A stretch of 64,000 nucleotides of DNA from Arcobacter sp. F155 (lineage in GTDB: Bacteria; Campylobacterota; Campylobacteria; Campylobacterales; Arcobacteraceae). The notes beneath the pieces were generated by a model. It was not told where the DNA came from and ran no database searches. It worked only from the letters and a program-made list of their open reading frames with translations. The stretch spans positions 62,001 through 126,000 of the forward strand of contig NZ_PDJU01000005.1 of assembly GCF_004116455.1 (NCBI RefSeq). Reading direction: 5' to 3'. Position 1 is the first letter of the stretch. Each line of letters begins with the position of its first letter. Made by a program: the position numbers and the translations under genes. Shown here in pieces: positions 33,254 to 42,298 of this stretch.

Positions 33254-34444
33254 TTAATTTTCAAATAAATCAGGTATAAGATAGTTAGATAATTTACTAT
33301 TTAATTTAAATCTTAATTTTCCTCTAGGACTATCTGTTTGTAAGTAATCTTCTTCTAGTAACTCTTTTACAATAGATATGGCTTTAGGTGCACTTACTCC
33401 TAAAATTTCTTGAGCATCACCTCTAGTTACTTCTCCATGAACCAATAAATACTCTAACAGTTTATTTGAGTTTTTTGGTAGAGGTTTGACATTATGAATT
33501 AATTTTTTTTGTGATAGTTCAACATAAGCTTTTATTTTTGTTGCCATAGAATCTAACTTTAAATATTCACTCATAAATAATACTTGATCTAATGCAATAT
33601 CTAACATAAATTCTAAAAAGTTTTCAAGTCCTTTTAATGTTAATGGTCCTCTTCCATCATTATATCCACTAAACTTTTCATCTGCTAATGATAAAAATTT
33701 TCTATACTCTTTTTGATTTCTAGCAAGTCCTCTTGATATATTCCATAATCCATAACCTTGAATATCAGAGTGATACAATAAGTAATCTAAATAAAGTCTA
33801 GACACTCTTCCGTTTCCATCATAAAATGGATGTATATATGTTAATCTATGATGAGAACATAAAGCATAGATTAGTTTCATTGTGTGTGTCGAGTTCCTAG
33901 ATTGATTATATAACATCTCAAATTCATTGAAGCAAGCTATTAATTCATCACTTTGAGGTGGGATATGTTCTCCAACTCGTACATAACCTTCTCTTAGTTC
34001 CCCAGGTATCATTTCTATTTCTAACTCACCATTTTTAATATTTAGTGCATATTTCATTTCTTTTTTATAGTAAAATTCTTTATGAATCTCTAGTATTTTT
34101 TCTAATGAATATGCTTTAGATGAGATATCTAGTGTTGTTTCTAAATATTTTTGTACCTCAATATGTACTAATGACAATTGTTGCATACTTTTCTTTTTAT
34201 CATCTTGTGAAAATTCATTTTTCATTGCACGTTCAATATCAATAGGATGAGTACCTTCTGATTCAATTTTATTTGAGTAATAAGAGTTTATAGTCCGCAA
34301 ATTTTCTTTTATTGCATTAATTATATGAATATTTAAATTTCCTGTTAACTTAGCACTCTCAATTATAATACGTTCCGCTTTATTAAGTATCTCTTGCTTT
34401 AAAGGATGCTGTTCAGATTGTGGTATAACTGGAGTTGTGTACAT
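33254..34444 (-). CDS. Fic-family protein (AMP transferase)
   Basis: A 396-residue Fic protein. The catalytic loop is exact: HPFYDGNGRVSRLYLD. The N-terminal region contains YYSNKIESEGTHPI, the place of the inhibitory helix (S/T-x3-E-G/N) that blocks ATP binding in self-restrained Fic enzymes. The C-terminal third carries a winged HTH (VTRGDAQEILGVSAPKAISIVKELLEEDYL), as in DUF4172-free Fic/DOC regulators. It most likely transfers AMP to a protein, with DNA-binding control of its own synthesis. It is a single gene in the element, a common cargo type. Confidence 0.8.
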   Translation of the reverse strand: MYTTPVIPQSEQHPLKQEILNKAERIIIESAKLTGNLNIHIINAIKENLRTINSYYSNKIESEGTHPIDIERAMKNEFSQDDKKKSMQQLSLVHIEVQKYLETTLDISSKAYSLEKILEIHKEFYYKKEMKYALNIKNGELEIEMIPGELREGYVRVGEHIPPQSDELIACFNEFEMLYNQSRNSTHTMKLIYALCSHHRLTYIHPFYDGNGRVSRLYLDYLLYHSDIQGYGLWNISRGLARNQKEYRKFLSLADEKFSGYNDGRGPLTLKGLENFLEFMLDIALDQVLFMSEYLKLDSMATKIKAYVELSQKKLIHNVKPLPKNSNKLLEYLLVHGEVTRGDAQEILGVSAPKAISIVKELLEEDYLQTDSPRGKLRFKLNSKLSNYLIPDLFEN

Positions 34445-34625
34445 TCGTAACCTTTTTATATAAAAAAAGCATATATTATCTATACTCTTTTTAAATTATT
34501 TTTTAAATCTTTTACTAAATTAATATACCATAAAATAGATGTTTATAAGACTAATTCATTAAATTATATTGTAAATTTTTTAAATTCTTTTTTAAATAAA
34601 GGAAATTGATACTTATTTATCAGTT

Positions 34626-35852
34626 TTAAACTAATTTAATATTATCCAACCAATCAGCCCACCACTGCATTAGTTCTTTCTTCTCTTCAAAATATTTCAT
34701 TTTTGAAGCTCTATTATAGGCAGCTTTAATTTTATTTTTTTCTTCATGAGCTAAACATGATTCAATAATATCACTATTAAATCCATGTTCTTTTATTTTT
34801 TCATGTGCTATTGTTGAGAATGTACTTCTAAATCCATGCGTAGTATGTCTATTCTGATATCCTAGTTTTTTTAATGCATGTCCTAGTGTTGCATCACTTA
34901 AACATTTTAAGTTAGAAACAGGTGATGGGAATACATATTTACTTTTGTGAGCTGAAAAAGGCTCAATCATCTTTAATATTTCAATTGCTTGTTTTGACAA
35001 AGGTAAAATAAAATCTTTTTTAGTTTTCATTTTTTCACCTTGTATATCTATAACTTTTTTTTCAAAATTTATTTCATTCCATTCTAAGGCTCTTAAGTTA
35101 TAAGGTCTTAAAGCTACATAAGGAGCCAGTTTTAATGCTACTATTGTTGTAATACTAGCTTTATACAAGTTTTCAAAGTTATTGATATCTTCAAGTAATT
35201 CTTTTATTTCATTTTCTTTTATAATTGCACTCATATGATTATTACTTGTTGAAACGATTATATTTTTTTTGTCAATATCAGCAATTATATTATGCTCTAC
35301 ATAATTATAAGTTACTGCATATTTATAAATTCTATTGAAATTGCTCATCATCTTCTCAGCAGAACCATGAAGTTCTTTGGTATTCATTCTATCTATAATA
35401 TTTAATATATCTGTTCTTGTAATATCTTCAATAAGTTTGTTACCAATATATGGATAAGCATGATTTCTAATAACATTCTCAACTTTAATGTATGTTTTAT
35501 CAACCCATTCATTTTTCATTTTAGAAAGCCATTTTTCTGATATGTTTTTAAAAGTGTTAGTACTATCTTCTAAAGATATATTTTTTTCTAATATAGGATT
35601 GATATTTTGTTTTAAAAGTTCTTTTGTATTATCTTTTAATTTTCTTGCTTCACTAAGTGAAACATCTGGATAAACTCCAAAGCTCATAGATTTTCTTTTA
35701 TTTTCAAATTTAAAATCAAATCTAAAAAATTTAGTTCCATTAGGTTTAATAATTAAATATAAACTTTGTCCATCACTTAATTTATATTGTTTTTCTTTAG
35801 GTTTAGCAGCTTTAATTTCTTTATCTGTTAGAGGTTTTACAATTTTCGGCAT
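34626..35852 (-). CDS. P4-type tyrosine integrase of the ssrA element
   Basis: A 408-residue integrase: N-terminal arm-binding domain (LTDKEIKAAKPKEKQYKLSD, GQSLYLIIKPNGTKFFRFDF), core-binding domain, and catalytic residues in ALRPYNLRALEW (Arg I), THGFRSTFSTIAHE (His-x-x-Arg) and HEEKNKIKAAYNRA (His, Tyr). The length and order are those of P4/CP4-57 island integrases, which typically use tRNA or tmRNA genes. It is separated from the ssrA 3' end by only 165 bases, which contain the internal 24-bp repeat and the gene's promoter. It catalyses integration and excision between 9039 and 36030. Confidence 0.9.
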   Translation of the reverse strand: MPKIVKPLTDKEIKAAKPKEKQYKLSDGQSLYLIIKPNGTKFFRFDFKFENKRKSMSFGVYPDVSLSEARKLKDNTKELLKQNINPILEKNISLEDSTNTFKNISEKWLSKMKNEWVDKTYIKVENVIRNHAYPYIGNKLIEDITRTDILNIIDRMNTKELHGSAEKMMSNFNRIYKYAVTYNYVEHNIIADIDKKNIIVSTSNNHMSAIIKENEIKELLEDINNFENLYKASITTIVALKLAPYVALRPYNLRALEWNEINFEKKVIDIQGEKMKTKKDFILPLSKQAIEILKMIEPFSAHKSKYVFPSPVSNLKCLSDATLGHALKKLGYQNRHTTHGFRSTFSTIAHEKIKEHGFNSDIIESCLAHEEKNKIKAAYNRASKMKYFEEKKELMQWWADWLDNIKLV

Positions 35853-35884
35853 TTATACGGTATCCATTTTTGAACTTTTGCTAT

Positions 35885-35908
35885 TACCGTAAAGATTACC
35901 GTAATAAA
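35885..35908. repeat. Internal 24-bp repeat, right end of the ssrA element
   Basis: Identical and in the same orientation to 9116-9139; starts TACCGTAAAGATTACCGTAA. It lies 32 bases upstream of the integrase start, so protein bound here could both assemble the recombination complex and repress the integrase. Confidence 0.7.
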
Positions 35909-36015
35909 TCTTAGAAATTATTAAAAACTAAAAGAATGGGATAGAATGATTAAGAATGTTAAAGTTCGATTATATCGAACCTTTTAGAATAAAATAGAAA
36001 GTATAATTATTAATA

Positions 36016-36030
36016 TTGGTGGAGATGTCC
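36016..36030. repeat. Attachment site at the ssrA 3' end
   Basis: TTGGTGGAGATGTCC: the last 14 bases are the complement of the tmRNA 3' end including the encoded CCA. Exact copy at 9039-9053. Confidence 0.85.
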
Positions 36031-36416
36031 GGAATTGAACCGGAGTCTTAAAACAGCTACTACCAGCGTCTACATGCTTAGAAGGGTTGAAAAATTTCAC
36101 TTCACAACAGCTCAACCCGCAAAACAATTGCGAAGCTAAGATTTAAAAGTGTCTCAAATTAGCCAAATCAACTCTAAGATGATAATCTATCTTGGGTGAA
36201 CCCACTAAATCTACTTAGATAGAATCAGTAGTGTGAGCCTCCGAGGTCTCAAGCCCTAAGGCGAGTCCTATAAGTTTGTTAAAACTTACGCAGCTTTTGC
36301 GTAAGCTGGAGCGTAATCAGTATTGTTTGCGTCTAAAAAAAATGAACCGCGTAACGGCATGTTCAGGCCGACATGCAACTGATCCTCACTGCTCTAATCG
36401 ATACCAAGTCATCCCC
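36017..36416 (-). ncRNA. ssrA: tmRNA (ssrA), tag ANNTDYAPAYAKAA
   Basis: The minus strand starts GGGGATGACTTGG at 36416 and ends with the tRNA-like acceptor GGTTCAATTCCGGACATCTCC followed by ACCA at 36017. The tag frame at 36286-36330 reads ANNTDYAPAYAKAA and stop, close to other Campylobacterota tags. tmRNA rescues stalled ribosomes and marks the broken product for proteolysis by ClpXP and others. The full tmRNA is kept intact because the inserted element restores its 3' end. Confidence 0.95.
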
Positions 36417-36462
36417 AGTAAATAAAGTGGAATCATAGCACTTTTTATATATAATATTACTT

Positions 36463-37713
36463 ATGAATTATATAGAATTAGATAAAAAGCACGCTTGGCA
36501 CCCTTACAACTCATTGCCAACGAAAACAAAAATCCTACCAGTAAAGAGAACTTTTGGACAAACTATTGTCTTAGAAGATGATACTGAACTTATAGATGCT
36601 ATGAGCTCATGGTGGAGTGCAATCCACGGATACAACCATCCAAAGCTAGTAGAGGCTTTACAAAAACAAGCAAATATTATGCCTCATGTTATGTTTGGTG
36701 GACTTACACACGAACCTGCATCTCTTCTTTGTGAAAAGTTAGCAAAGCTTACAGGTCTACCTAGTGTATTTTTAGCAGATAGTGGAAGTGTTAGTATTGA
36801 AGTAGCACTAAAAACAGCTATTTTATACCAAAAAGCAAAAGGGAAAAATGTAGATAAATTTATTTCCCTAGAAAATGCTTACCATGGAGATACTTTAGGT
36901 TGTATGGGAGTTTGTGACCCAAACAATAGTATGCACTCATTGTATGGAAACTACTTACCAAACAATATCTTTACAAGTATAGAAGATATAGAAAAAACAA
37001 TAGAAGAACATCACCATGAAGTAGCAGGTATAGTACTAGAACCAGTAGTTCAAGGTGCAGGTGGTATGAGGATTCATAAGCCTGATTATCTAAAAAAGTT
37101 GCGTGAATTATGTACAAAATATGATATAATTTTCATTGCTGATGAGATAGCAACAGGCTTTGGTCACACAGGTAAGATGTGGGCTTGTGAACATGCAGAT
37201 GTAGTACCAGATATCATTACAATAGGAAAGTGCCTAACAGGTGGTATGATGACACTTGCTGCAATGTGTACAACAAAACATATAAGCGATACTATTTCAA
37301 ACTCTGAAATAGGTGTACTTATGCACGGTCCAACATTTATGGGAAATCCTTTAGCTTGTAGTGTGGCAAATGCCAGTATTGATTTATTATTAGAGTCAAA
37401 CTGGCAAGAAAAAGTTTCAAATATCAATAAAATATTTACTCAAAAACTAAATACTTTAGAAGAAGTAGAAATCGTAAAAGATATTAGAACAATTGGTGCA
37501 ATTGGTGTTGTAGAACTTCATAGCCCTGATTTCGCTCAGTTTATACAAGATGAGTGCCAAAATCAAGGTGTATGGATAAGACCATTTGGAAAACTAATTT
37601 ATTCAATCGTTGCTTATACAATTACTAATGAAGAATTAAATAAGATTTGTGATGCAATGATAAACGCAATTAAAAAAACAGATATTCAATTTAAAAATAT
37701 GGAGCAAAAATAG
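36463..37713 (+). CDS. bioA: Adenosylmethionine-8-amino-7-oxononanoate aminotransferase
   Basis: A 416-residue class-III aminotransferase: KHAWHPYNSLP at the start is BioA-specific, AMSSWWSAIHGYNHP follows, then the metal/PLP-site IFIADEIATGFGHTG and the Schiff-base Lys in TIGKCLTGGMMTLAAM. It converts KAPA to DAPA in biotin synthesis with S-adenosylmethionine as amino donor. The stop is directly followed by the ATG of the next gene, so the two form an operon even though their pathways differ. Confidence 0.9.
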   Translation: MNYIELDKKHAWHPYNSLPTKTKILPVKRTFGQTIVLEDDTELIDAMSSWWSAIHGYNHPKLVEALQKQANIMPHVMFGGLTHEPASLLCEKLAKLTGLPSVFLADSGSVSIEVALKTAILYQKAKGKNVDKFISLENAYHGDTLGCMGVCDPNNSMHSLYGNYLPNNIFTSIEDIEKTIEEHHHEVAGIVLEPVVQGAGGMRIHKPDYLKKLRELCTKYDIIFIADEIATGFGHTGKMWACEHADVVPDIITIGKCLTGGMMTLAAMCTTKHISDTISNSEIGVLMHGPTFMGNPLACSVANASIDLLLESNWQEKVSNINKIFTQKLNTLEEVEIVKDIRTIGAIGVVELHSPDFAQFIQDECQNQGVWIRPFGKLIYSIVAYTITNEELNKICDAMINAIKKTDIQFKNMEQK

Positions 37714-38907
37714 ATGAAAAAAGGTATTTTAATCATTGGTGCAGGTGGAGTAAGTAGAGTTGCTACAGTTAAGTGTGCTATGAATATTGATACATTTGAA
37801 AAAATTACACTAGCGTCAAGAACGGTTAAAAAGTGTGATTCAATCGCAATGGATATTAAAGATAAACTTGGAGTTGAAATTCAAACTGCACAAGTTGATG
37901 CTGATGATATTCCTCAATTAGTAAGTCTAATTAAAGAGGTTAATCCAAAGGTTGTTTTAAATGTAGCATTACCTTATCAAGATTTAACAATCATGGATGC
38001 TTGTACTGAATGTGGTGTTGACTATGTAGATACAGCAAATTATGAACATCCAGACGAAGCTAAGTTTGAGTACAAAGAACAATGGGCTAGACATGAACAG
38101 TTTGAAAAAGCAGGTGTAAAAGCTTTACTTGGAAGTGGTTTTGACCCAGGTGTTACAGGTGTATTTTGTGCATACGCTCAACAAAACTTATTTGATGAGA
38201 TTCACTATATTGACATCATGGATTGTAATGCAGGTGACCATGGATATCCTTTTGCTACAAACTTTAACCCAGAAATCAACTTAAGAGAAGTATCTGCAAA
38301 CGGAAGATACTGGGAAGATGGAAAGTGGATTGAAACAAAGCCATTAGAAATCAGAGTTGACCATGATTATCCAGAAGTTGGAGTTAAACCTTCATATCTT
38401 TTATACCATGAAGAGTTAGAGTCGTTATCTAAAAATATTAAAGGTTTAAAAAGAATTAGATTCTTTATGACATTTGGTGATTCTTATATCCAACATATGA
38501 ACTGCTTACAAAATGTAGGTATGTTAGGTATTGAACCAGTAATGCACAAAGGTGTAGAAATCACTCCAATAGAGTTTTTAACTACATTATTACCTGACCC
38601 AGCTAGTTTAGGACCAAGAACAGTTGGTAAAACAAATATTGGTTGTATCATTGAAGGTATTAAAGATGGGAAGAAAAAGAAAGTTTACATCTATAATGTT
38701 TGTGACCATCAAGAGTGTTACAAAGAGACAGGAGCACAAGCAGTTTCATATACAACAGGAGTTCCAGCTATGATTGGAACTAAGATGATATACAAAGGTA
38801 TCTGGGATGGTAAAGGTGTGTTCAATATTGAAGAGTTTGATGCGAAGCCATTTATGGATGAACTAATGACGCAAGGTCTTCCTTGGAAAATATTAGAACT
38901 AGATTAA
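37714..38907 (+). CDS. Carboxynorspermidine/carboxyspermidine dehydrogenase
   Basis: A 397-residue saccharopine-dehydrogenase-type reductase: Rossmann start GILIIGAGGVSRVATVKCA, LASRTVKKCDSIA, then the substrate domain with LGSGFDPGVTGVFCAYAQ and DCNAGDHGYPFATNFNPEIN. In Campylobacterota this enzyme condenses diaminopropane or putrescine with aspartate semialdehyde to the carboxy-polyamine, replacing the S-adenosylmethionine-dependent spermidine route. The decarboxylase that completes the step is the next gene (39075), supporting the call over a lysine-biosynthetic function. Confidence 0.85.
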   Translation: MKKGILIIGAGGVSRVATVKCAMNIDTFEKITLASRTVKKCDSIAMDIKDKLGVEIQTAQVDADDIPQLVSLIKEVNPKVVLNVALPYQDLTIMDACTECGVDYVDTANYEHPDEAKFEYKEQWARHEQFEKAGVKALLGSGFDPGVTGVFCAYAQQNLFDEIHYIDIMDCNAGDHGYPFATNFNPEINLREVSANGRYWEDGKWIETKPLEIRVDHDYPEVGVKPSYLLYHEELESLSKNIKGLKRIRFFMTFGDSYIQHMNCLQNVGMLGIEPVMHKGVEITPIEFLTTLLPDPASLGPRTVGKTNIGCIIEGIKDGKKKKVYIYNVCDHQECYKETGAQAVSYTTGVPAMIGTKMIYKGIWDGKGVFNIEEFDAKPFMDELMTQGLPWKILELD

Positions 38908-38940
38908 TTCTTTTTTCCAAAAACTTCGTTTACAAAAAGA

Positions 38941-38983
38941 TATAAAGAGAGTCATTTACTAAGAGTAAATTCCTCCCTTTATA
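38941..38983 (+). terminator. Hairpin terminator after the dehydrogenase gene
   Basis: TATAAAGAGAG and CTCCCTTTATA are the outer arms, ATTTACT and AGTAAAT the inner ones, followed by CTTTTC. It separates the bioA operon from nspC, which therefore needs its own promoter. Confidence 0.6.
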
Positions 38984-39074
38984 CTTTTCAAGCCTTGTTT
39001 TTGAATAAAATATCTTAATCTTCAGAATCAAGAAAAATCAAAATAAAACTTACTATTTCATAGGAAACAATCAA

Positions 39075-40214
39075 ATGGAAAATCAAACTTTTAACTCACT
39101 AGAAGAGTTACCAAGTCCAGCATTTATATGTGAAGAAGAGCTTCTAGAAAACAATTTAAAGTTACTAAAAAAAGTTCAAGATGAAGCAGATGTAAAAATT
39201 TTACTTGCCCTTAAAGGTTTTGCATTAAAGTCTAGTTTTGAGCTTTGTAGAAAGTATCTTCACGGTTGTTGTGCAAGTGGATTACATGAGGCACTTTTAG
39301 CAAAAGAAGAGTTTCAAAAAGAAGTTCATACTTATAGCCCAGCTTTTAAAGATGAAGAGATAGATGAGATTATAGATATTTCTAATCACTTAGTATTTAA
39401 CTCATTTACACAACTTGAAAGGTATGGTAAAAAAGCACATGGAAAAACTTCTATTGGTCTTAGGGTAAACCCTGAGTACTCTTCTGTAGAAGTTGATTTA
39501 TATAATCCTTGTGGTGCATATTCAAGACTTGGAATTACAAAGAAAAACTTCCAAGGTGATAAGCTAGATTTAGTAGAAGGTCTACATTTTCATGCTCTTT
39601 GTGAGCAAAATGTAGATGCACTACAAGGTGCTTTAGCTAACTTTGAAGAAAACTTTGGTGAATATTTAGCACAAATGAAATGGGTAAACTTTGGTGGAGG
39701 ACATCATATCACAAGAGCTGACTATGATGTTGAAGGTTTAATAAAACTATTAAAAGAGTTCAAAGAAAGATACCCTCATTTAGAAGTTTACTTAGAGCCA
39801 GGTGAAGCTGTAGGTTGGCAAACAGGTTACCTTATGGCAACTGTTTTAGATATTGTAGAAAATCAAATGCAAATAGCCATCTTAGATACTTCAGCTGAAG
39901 CTCATATGCCTGATACTTTAGCTATGCCATACCGAGCAGATATTAGAAATTCAGGTCTTGCCAATGAAAAAAAACACACATATCATCTTGGAGGAAATAC
40001 TTGCTTAGCAGGTGATATTATCGGAGATTATTCCTTTGATGAGCTCCTAAAAGTAGGCGATAAAATTATTTTAGAAGATATGATTCACTACACTATGGTA
40101 AAGACTACAACGTTCAATGGAATTAAGTTACCATCTTTAGTAATAAAAAATAAAAAGGGTTGTTACCAAATTGTAAATAATTTTGGATATAATGCATATA
40201 AATCAAGATTATAA
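39075..40214 (+). CDS. nspC: Carboxynorspermidine decarboxylase
   Basis: A 379-residue PLP-dependent fold-III (alanine-racemase-like) decarboxylase: KILLALKGFALKSSF carries the Schiff-base Lys, GLHFHALCEQNVDAL the PLP-stacking residue, WVNFGGGHHITRADYD the phosphate loop, EPGEAVGWQTGYL and GNTCLAGDIIGDYSF the active-site end. It removes CO2 from carboxynorspermidine or carboxyspermidine, giving the finished polyamine. AGGAAA is upstream. Confidence 0.9.
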   Translation: MENQTFNSLEELPSPAFICEEELLENNLKLLKKVQDEADVKILLALKGFALKSSFELCRKYLHGCCASGLHEALLAKEEFQKEVHTYSPAFKDEEIDEIIDISNHLVFNSFTQLERYGKKAHGKTSIGLRVNPEYSSVEVDLYNPCGAYSRLGITKKNFQGDKLDLVEGLHFHALCEQNVDALQGALANFEENFGEYLAQMKWVNFGGGHHITRADYDVEGLIKLLKEFKERYPHLEVYLEPGEAVGWQTGYLMATVLDIVENQMQIAILDTSAEAHMPDTLAMPYRADIRNSGLANEKKHTYHLGGNTCLAGDIIGDYSFDELLKVGDKIILEDMIHYTMVKTTTFNGIKLPSLVIKNKKGCYQIVNNFGYNAYKSRL

Positions 40215-40232
40215 TTATAAGTTGGAAGAACA

Positions 40233-41156
40233 ATGGGGCAAGATAGAAATATCATAAATGAAGAATTTAAAGACGAAGAAGAGATTGATACTCAAAAGAG
40301 TGACAAACATTTACCAAACAACTATTCAAGAAAAAGAGAAGAGTTAAAAACAAAAGGTAAAAAAGTTCAAATCTGGGTTAAAAAAGAGACTTTAGAATAT
40401 GAAAAGGAGTTAACAAAACTTCAAATTGAACTTCTAAAATTTCAAAACCATGTAAAAGAAAAGGGACTAAAAGTTCTTATGATTTTTGAAGGTAGAGATG
40501 CTGCTGGAAAAGGTGGTACTATCAAAAGAATCACAGAACACCTAAATCCAAGGGGTGCAAGAGTAGTTGCCTTAGAAAAACCAAGTGATGTTGAAAAAAC
40601 ACAATGGTATTTCCAAAGATATACTAAACATTTACCTAGTGCAGGTGAGATTGTACTTTTTGATAGGTCTTGGTACAACAGAGCTGGTGTTGAGCCAGTT
40701 ATGGGATTTTGTACTTCTGAAGAACACCATGAGTTTTTAAGAGAGGTTCCTGAGTTTGAGCAAATGCTTGTAAAATCTGGAATTATTCTTCTTAAATTTT
40801 ACTTTTCAGTATCTAAAAAAGAACAAGCAAGAAGATTCAAAAAAAGGGAAGTTGACCCTTTAAAACAGTATAAACTTTCTCCTGTAGATAAAGAGTCTCA
40901 AAAACTTTGGGATAAATACACAGTTGCTAAGTTCTCGATGCTTATGTCATCAAATTCTGATTTTGCACCATGGACAATTATAAAAAGTGATAATAAGAAA
41001 AAAGCAAGAATCAACTGTATCAAACATATTTTAACACAAGTTGATTATCCAAATAAGATTGATTTAAAAGAGATAAAAATCGATAAAGATACTTTAGTTT
41101 CTGGAACAAAAGAGTTAGAGTATATGGAAAAACAAAATAAATTTGCAAAGGCGTAG
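40233..41156 (+). CDS. ppk2: Polyphosphate kinase 2, copy 1
   Basis: A 307-residue PPK2: Walker A FEGRDAAGKGGTIKRI, KTQWYFQRYTKHLPSAGEIVLFDRSWYNRAGVE spanning the lid and Walker B regions, YFSVSKKEQARRFKKRE, and APWTIIKSDNKKKARIN. PPK2 enzymes use polyphosphate to make GTP or ATP from the diphosphates. The first ~60 residues are a charged extension. It lies 5 bases before a second PPK2 gene, so the two are co-expressed and may differ in nucleotide preference or form a hetero-oligomer. Confidence 0.9.
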   Translation: MGQDRNIINEEFKDEEEIDTQKSDKHLPNNYSRKREELKTKGKKVQIWVKKETLEYEKELTKLQIELLKFQNHVKEKGLKVLMIFEGRDAAGKGGTIKRITEHLNPRGARVVALEKPSDVEKTQWYFQRYTKHLPSAGEIVLFDRSWYNRAGVEPVMGFCTSEEHHEFLREVPEFEQMLVKSGIILLKFYFSVSKKEQARRFKKREVDPLKQYKLSPVDKESQKLWDKYTVAKFSMLMSSNSDFAPWTIIKSDNKKKARINCIKHILTQVDYPNKIDLKEIKIDKDTLVSGTKELEYMEKQNKFAKA

Positions 41157-41161
41157 TTGTA

Positions 41162-42277
41162 ATGAATTTAAGTGATTTTGATAAAACAGAATATAGTGGT
41201 TTATATATTTCAAAAGCTGCACACCCAACTTTTGGAAAAAAATATATAGCAAGATTTCAATATAATAAAAAAAGATATGTAAAAGTATTAGGTTATACAA
41301 AAAAAGATAACCTTACTAAAAAAACTGCACTTACTTTAATGCAGAAGTTTAAAGACTCAATTGTAGTTGAAAAAGAAGAAGAGACTGTAAAAACACCAAT
41401 TACAGAAAAAAACTTTGATAAAAAATATCAAGAGTTATATGAAGAAAATAAAAATTTAAAAACTATTTTAGGTGACTTCAAAGATTTAGACCCAGAGACT
41501 TTAAGAGATGGGATTCAAAAAATCTATGACTTAGAAGAGTTAAAAAAATATCAAATTGAGCTAATCAAACTACAAAACTATCTTGAATCTGAAAACAAAA
41601 GAATGATTATTCTTTTTGAAGGAAGAGATGCTTCTGGTAAGGGTGGGGCGATTAGACGAATCACTAGATATATGAACAACAAACACTATAGAGTTGTTGC
41701 ATTAGGTAAACCAACTGAAACACAAAGAAATCAATGGTTCTTACAAAGGTATATCCAACATTTCCCAACTGGTGGAGAGATGGTACTATTTGATAGGTCT
41801 TGGTATAACAGAGCTATGGTTGAGCCTATCTTTGGATTTTGTACAAAAGAAGAGTATGAAATTTTCATGGAAGACGTTGTAAATTTTGAGCAAGATTTAG
41901 TAAGACAAGGAATGATTTTAATCAAGCTTTATTTCTCTGTTTCTAAAGATGAACAAAAAAGAAGATTTGATAGAAGAATCAATGACCCTCTTAGACAATG
42001 GAAATTCTCAGAAGTAGATATGCAAGCACAAGATTTATGGTCAGAATTCTCTGAGAAAAAGTACGAGATGCTTAGACGAACATCTTCAAGAGCAGCTCCA
42101 TGGCATATTGTTAGAAGTGATGATAAACACAAAGCAAGACTTGAAGCTATGAAAATCATCTTAAACTCTGTTGATTATGATGGAAGAAACTATGCACTAA
42201 ACTTTGATGCTGATGAAAATATTAATATCTCAGTACAAAAAGAGTTAATGCAAATGAGAAAAACTGCAGACTACTAA
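41162..42277 (+). CDS. Polyphosphate kinase 2, copy 2, with N-terminal extra domain
   Basis: A 371-residue PPK2 with the same motifs (FEGRDASGKGGAIRRI, VLFDRSWYNRAMVE, APWHIVRSDDKHKARLE). In front it has about 65 residues reading GLYISKAAHPTFGKKYIARF then QYNKKRYVKVLGYTKK, resembling the small beta-rich DNA-binding arm domain of phage integrases, followed by a helical linker. That extra domain is not part of usual PPK2 enzymes. Co-transcribed with copy 1. Its role is unknown; localisation to nucleoid or RNA is speculation. Confidence 0.85.
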   Translation: MNLSDFDKTEYSGLYISKAAHPTFGKKYIARFQYNKKRYVKVLGYTKKDNLTKKTALTLMQKFKDSIVVEKEEETVKTPITEKNFDKKYQELYEENKNLKTILGDFKDLDPETLRDGIQKIYDLEELKKYQIELIKLQNYLESENKRMIILFEGRDASGKGGAIRRITRYMNNKHYRVVALGKPTETQRNQWFLQRYIQHFPTGGEMVLFDRSWYNRAMVEPIFGFCTKEEYEIFMEDVVNFEQDLVRQGMILIKLYFSVSKDEQKRRFDRRINDPLRQWKFSEVDMQAQDLWSEFSEKKYEMLRRTSSRAAPWHIVRSDDKHKARLEAMKIILNSVDYDGRNYALNFDADENINISVQKELMQMRKTADY

Positions 42278-42298
42278 TTTTTATTAGTCTTTTATATC

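Larger units (their letters stand above)
9039..36030. mobile_element. Integrative element inserted at the 3' end of ssrA (~27 kb)
   Basis: The 3' end of ssrA (36016-36030, TTGGTGGAGATGTCC) is repeated exactly at 9039-9053 in the same orientation. Between them lie a P4-type integrase next to ssrA, an AlpA-type gene near the far end, a partition module and a set of accessory and defence genes. A second, 24-bp direct repeat sits just inside each end (9116-9139 and 35885-35908). This is the standard layout of a genomic island that uses ssrA as attB. Only TraG of a conjugation apparatus is present, so it would need help to transfer. Confidence 0.85.
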
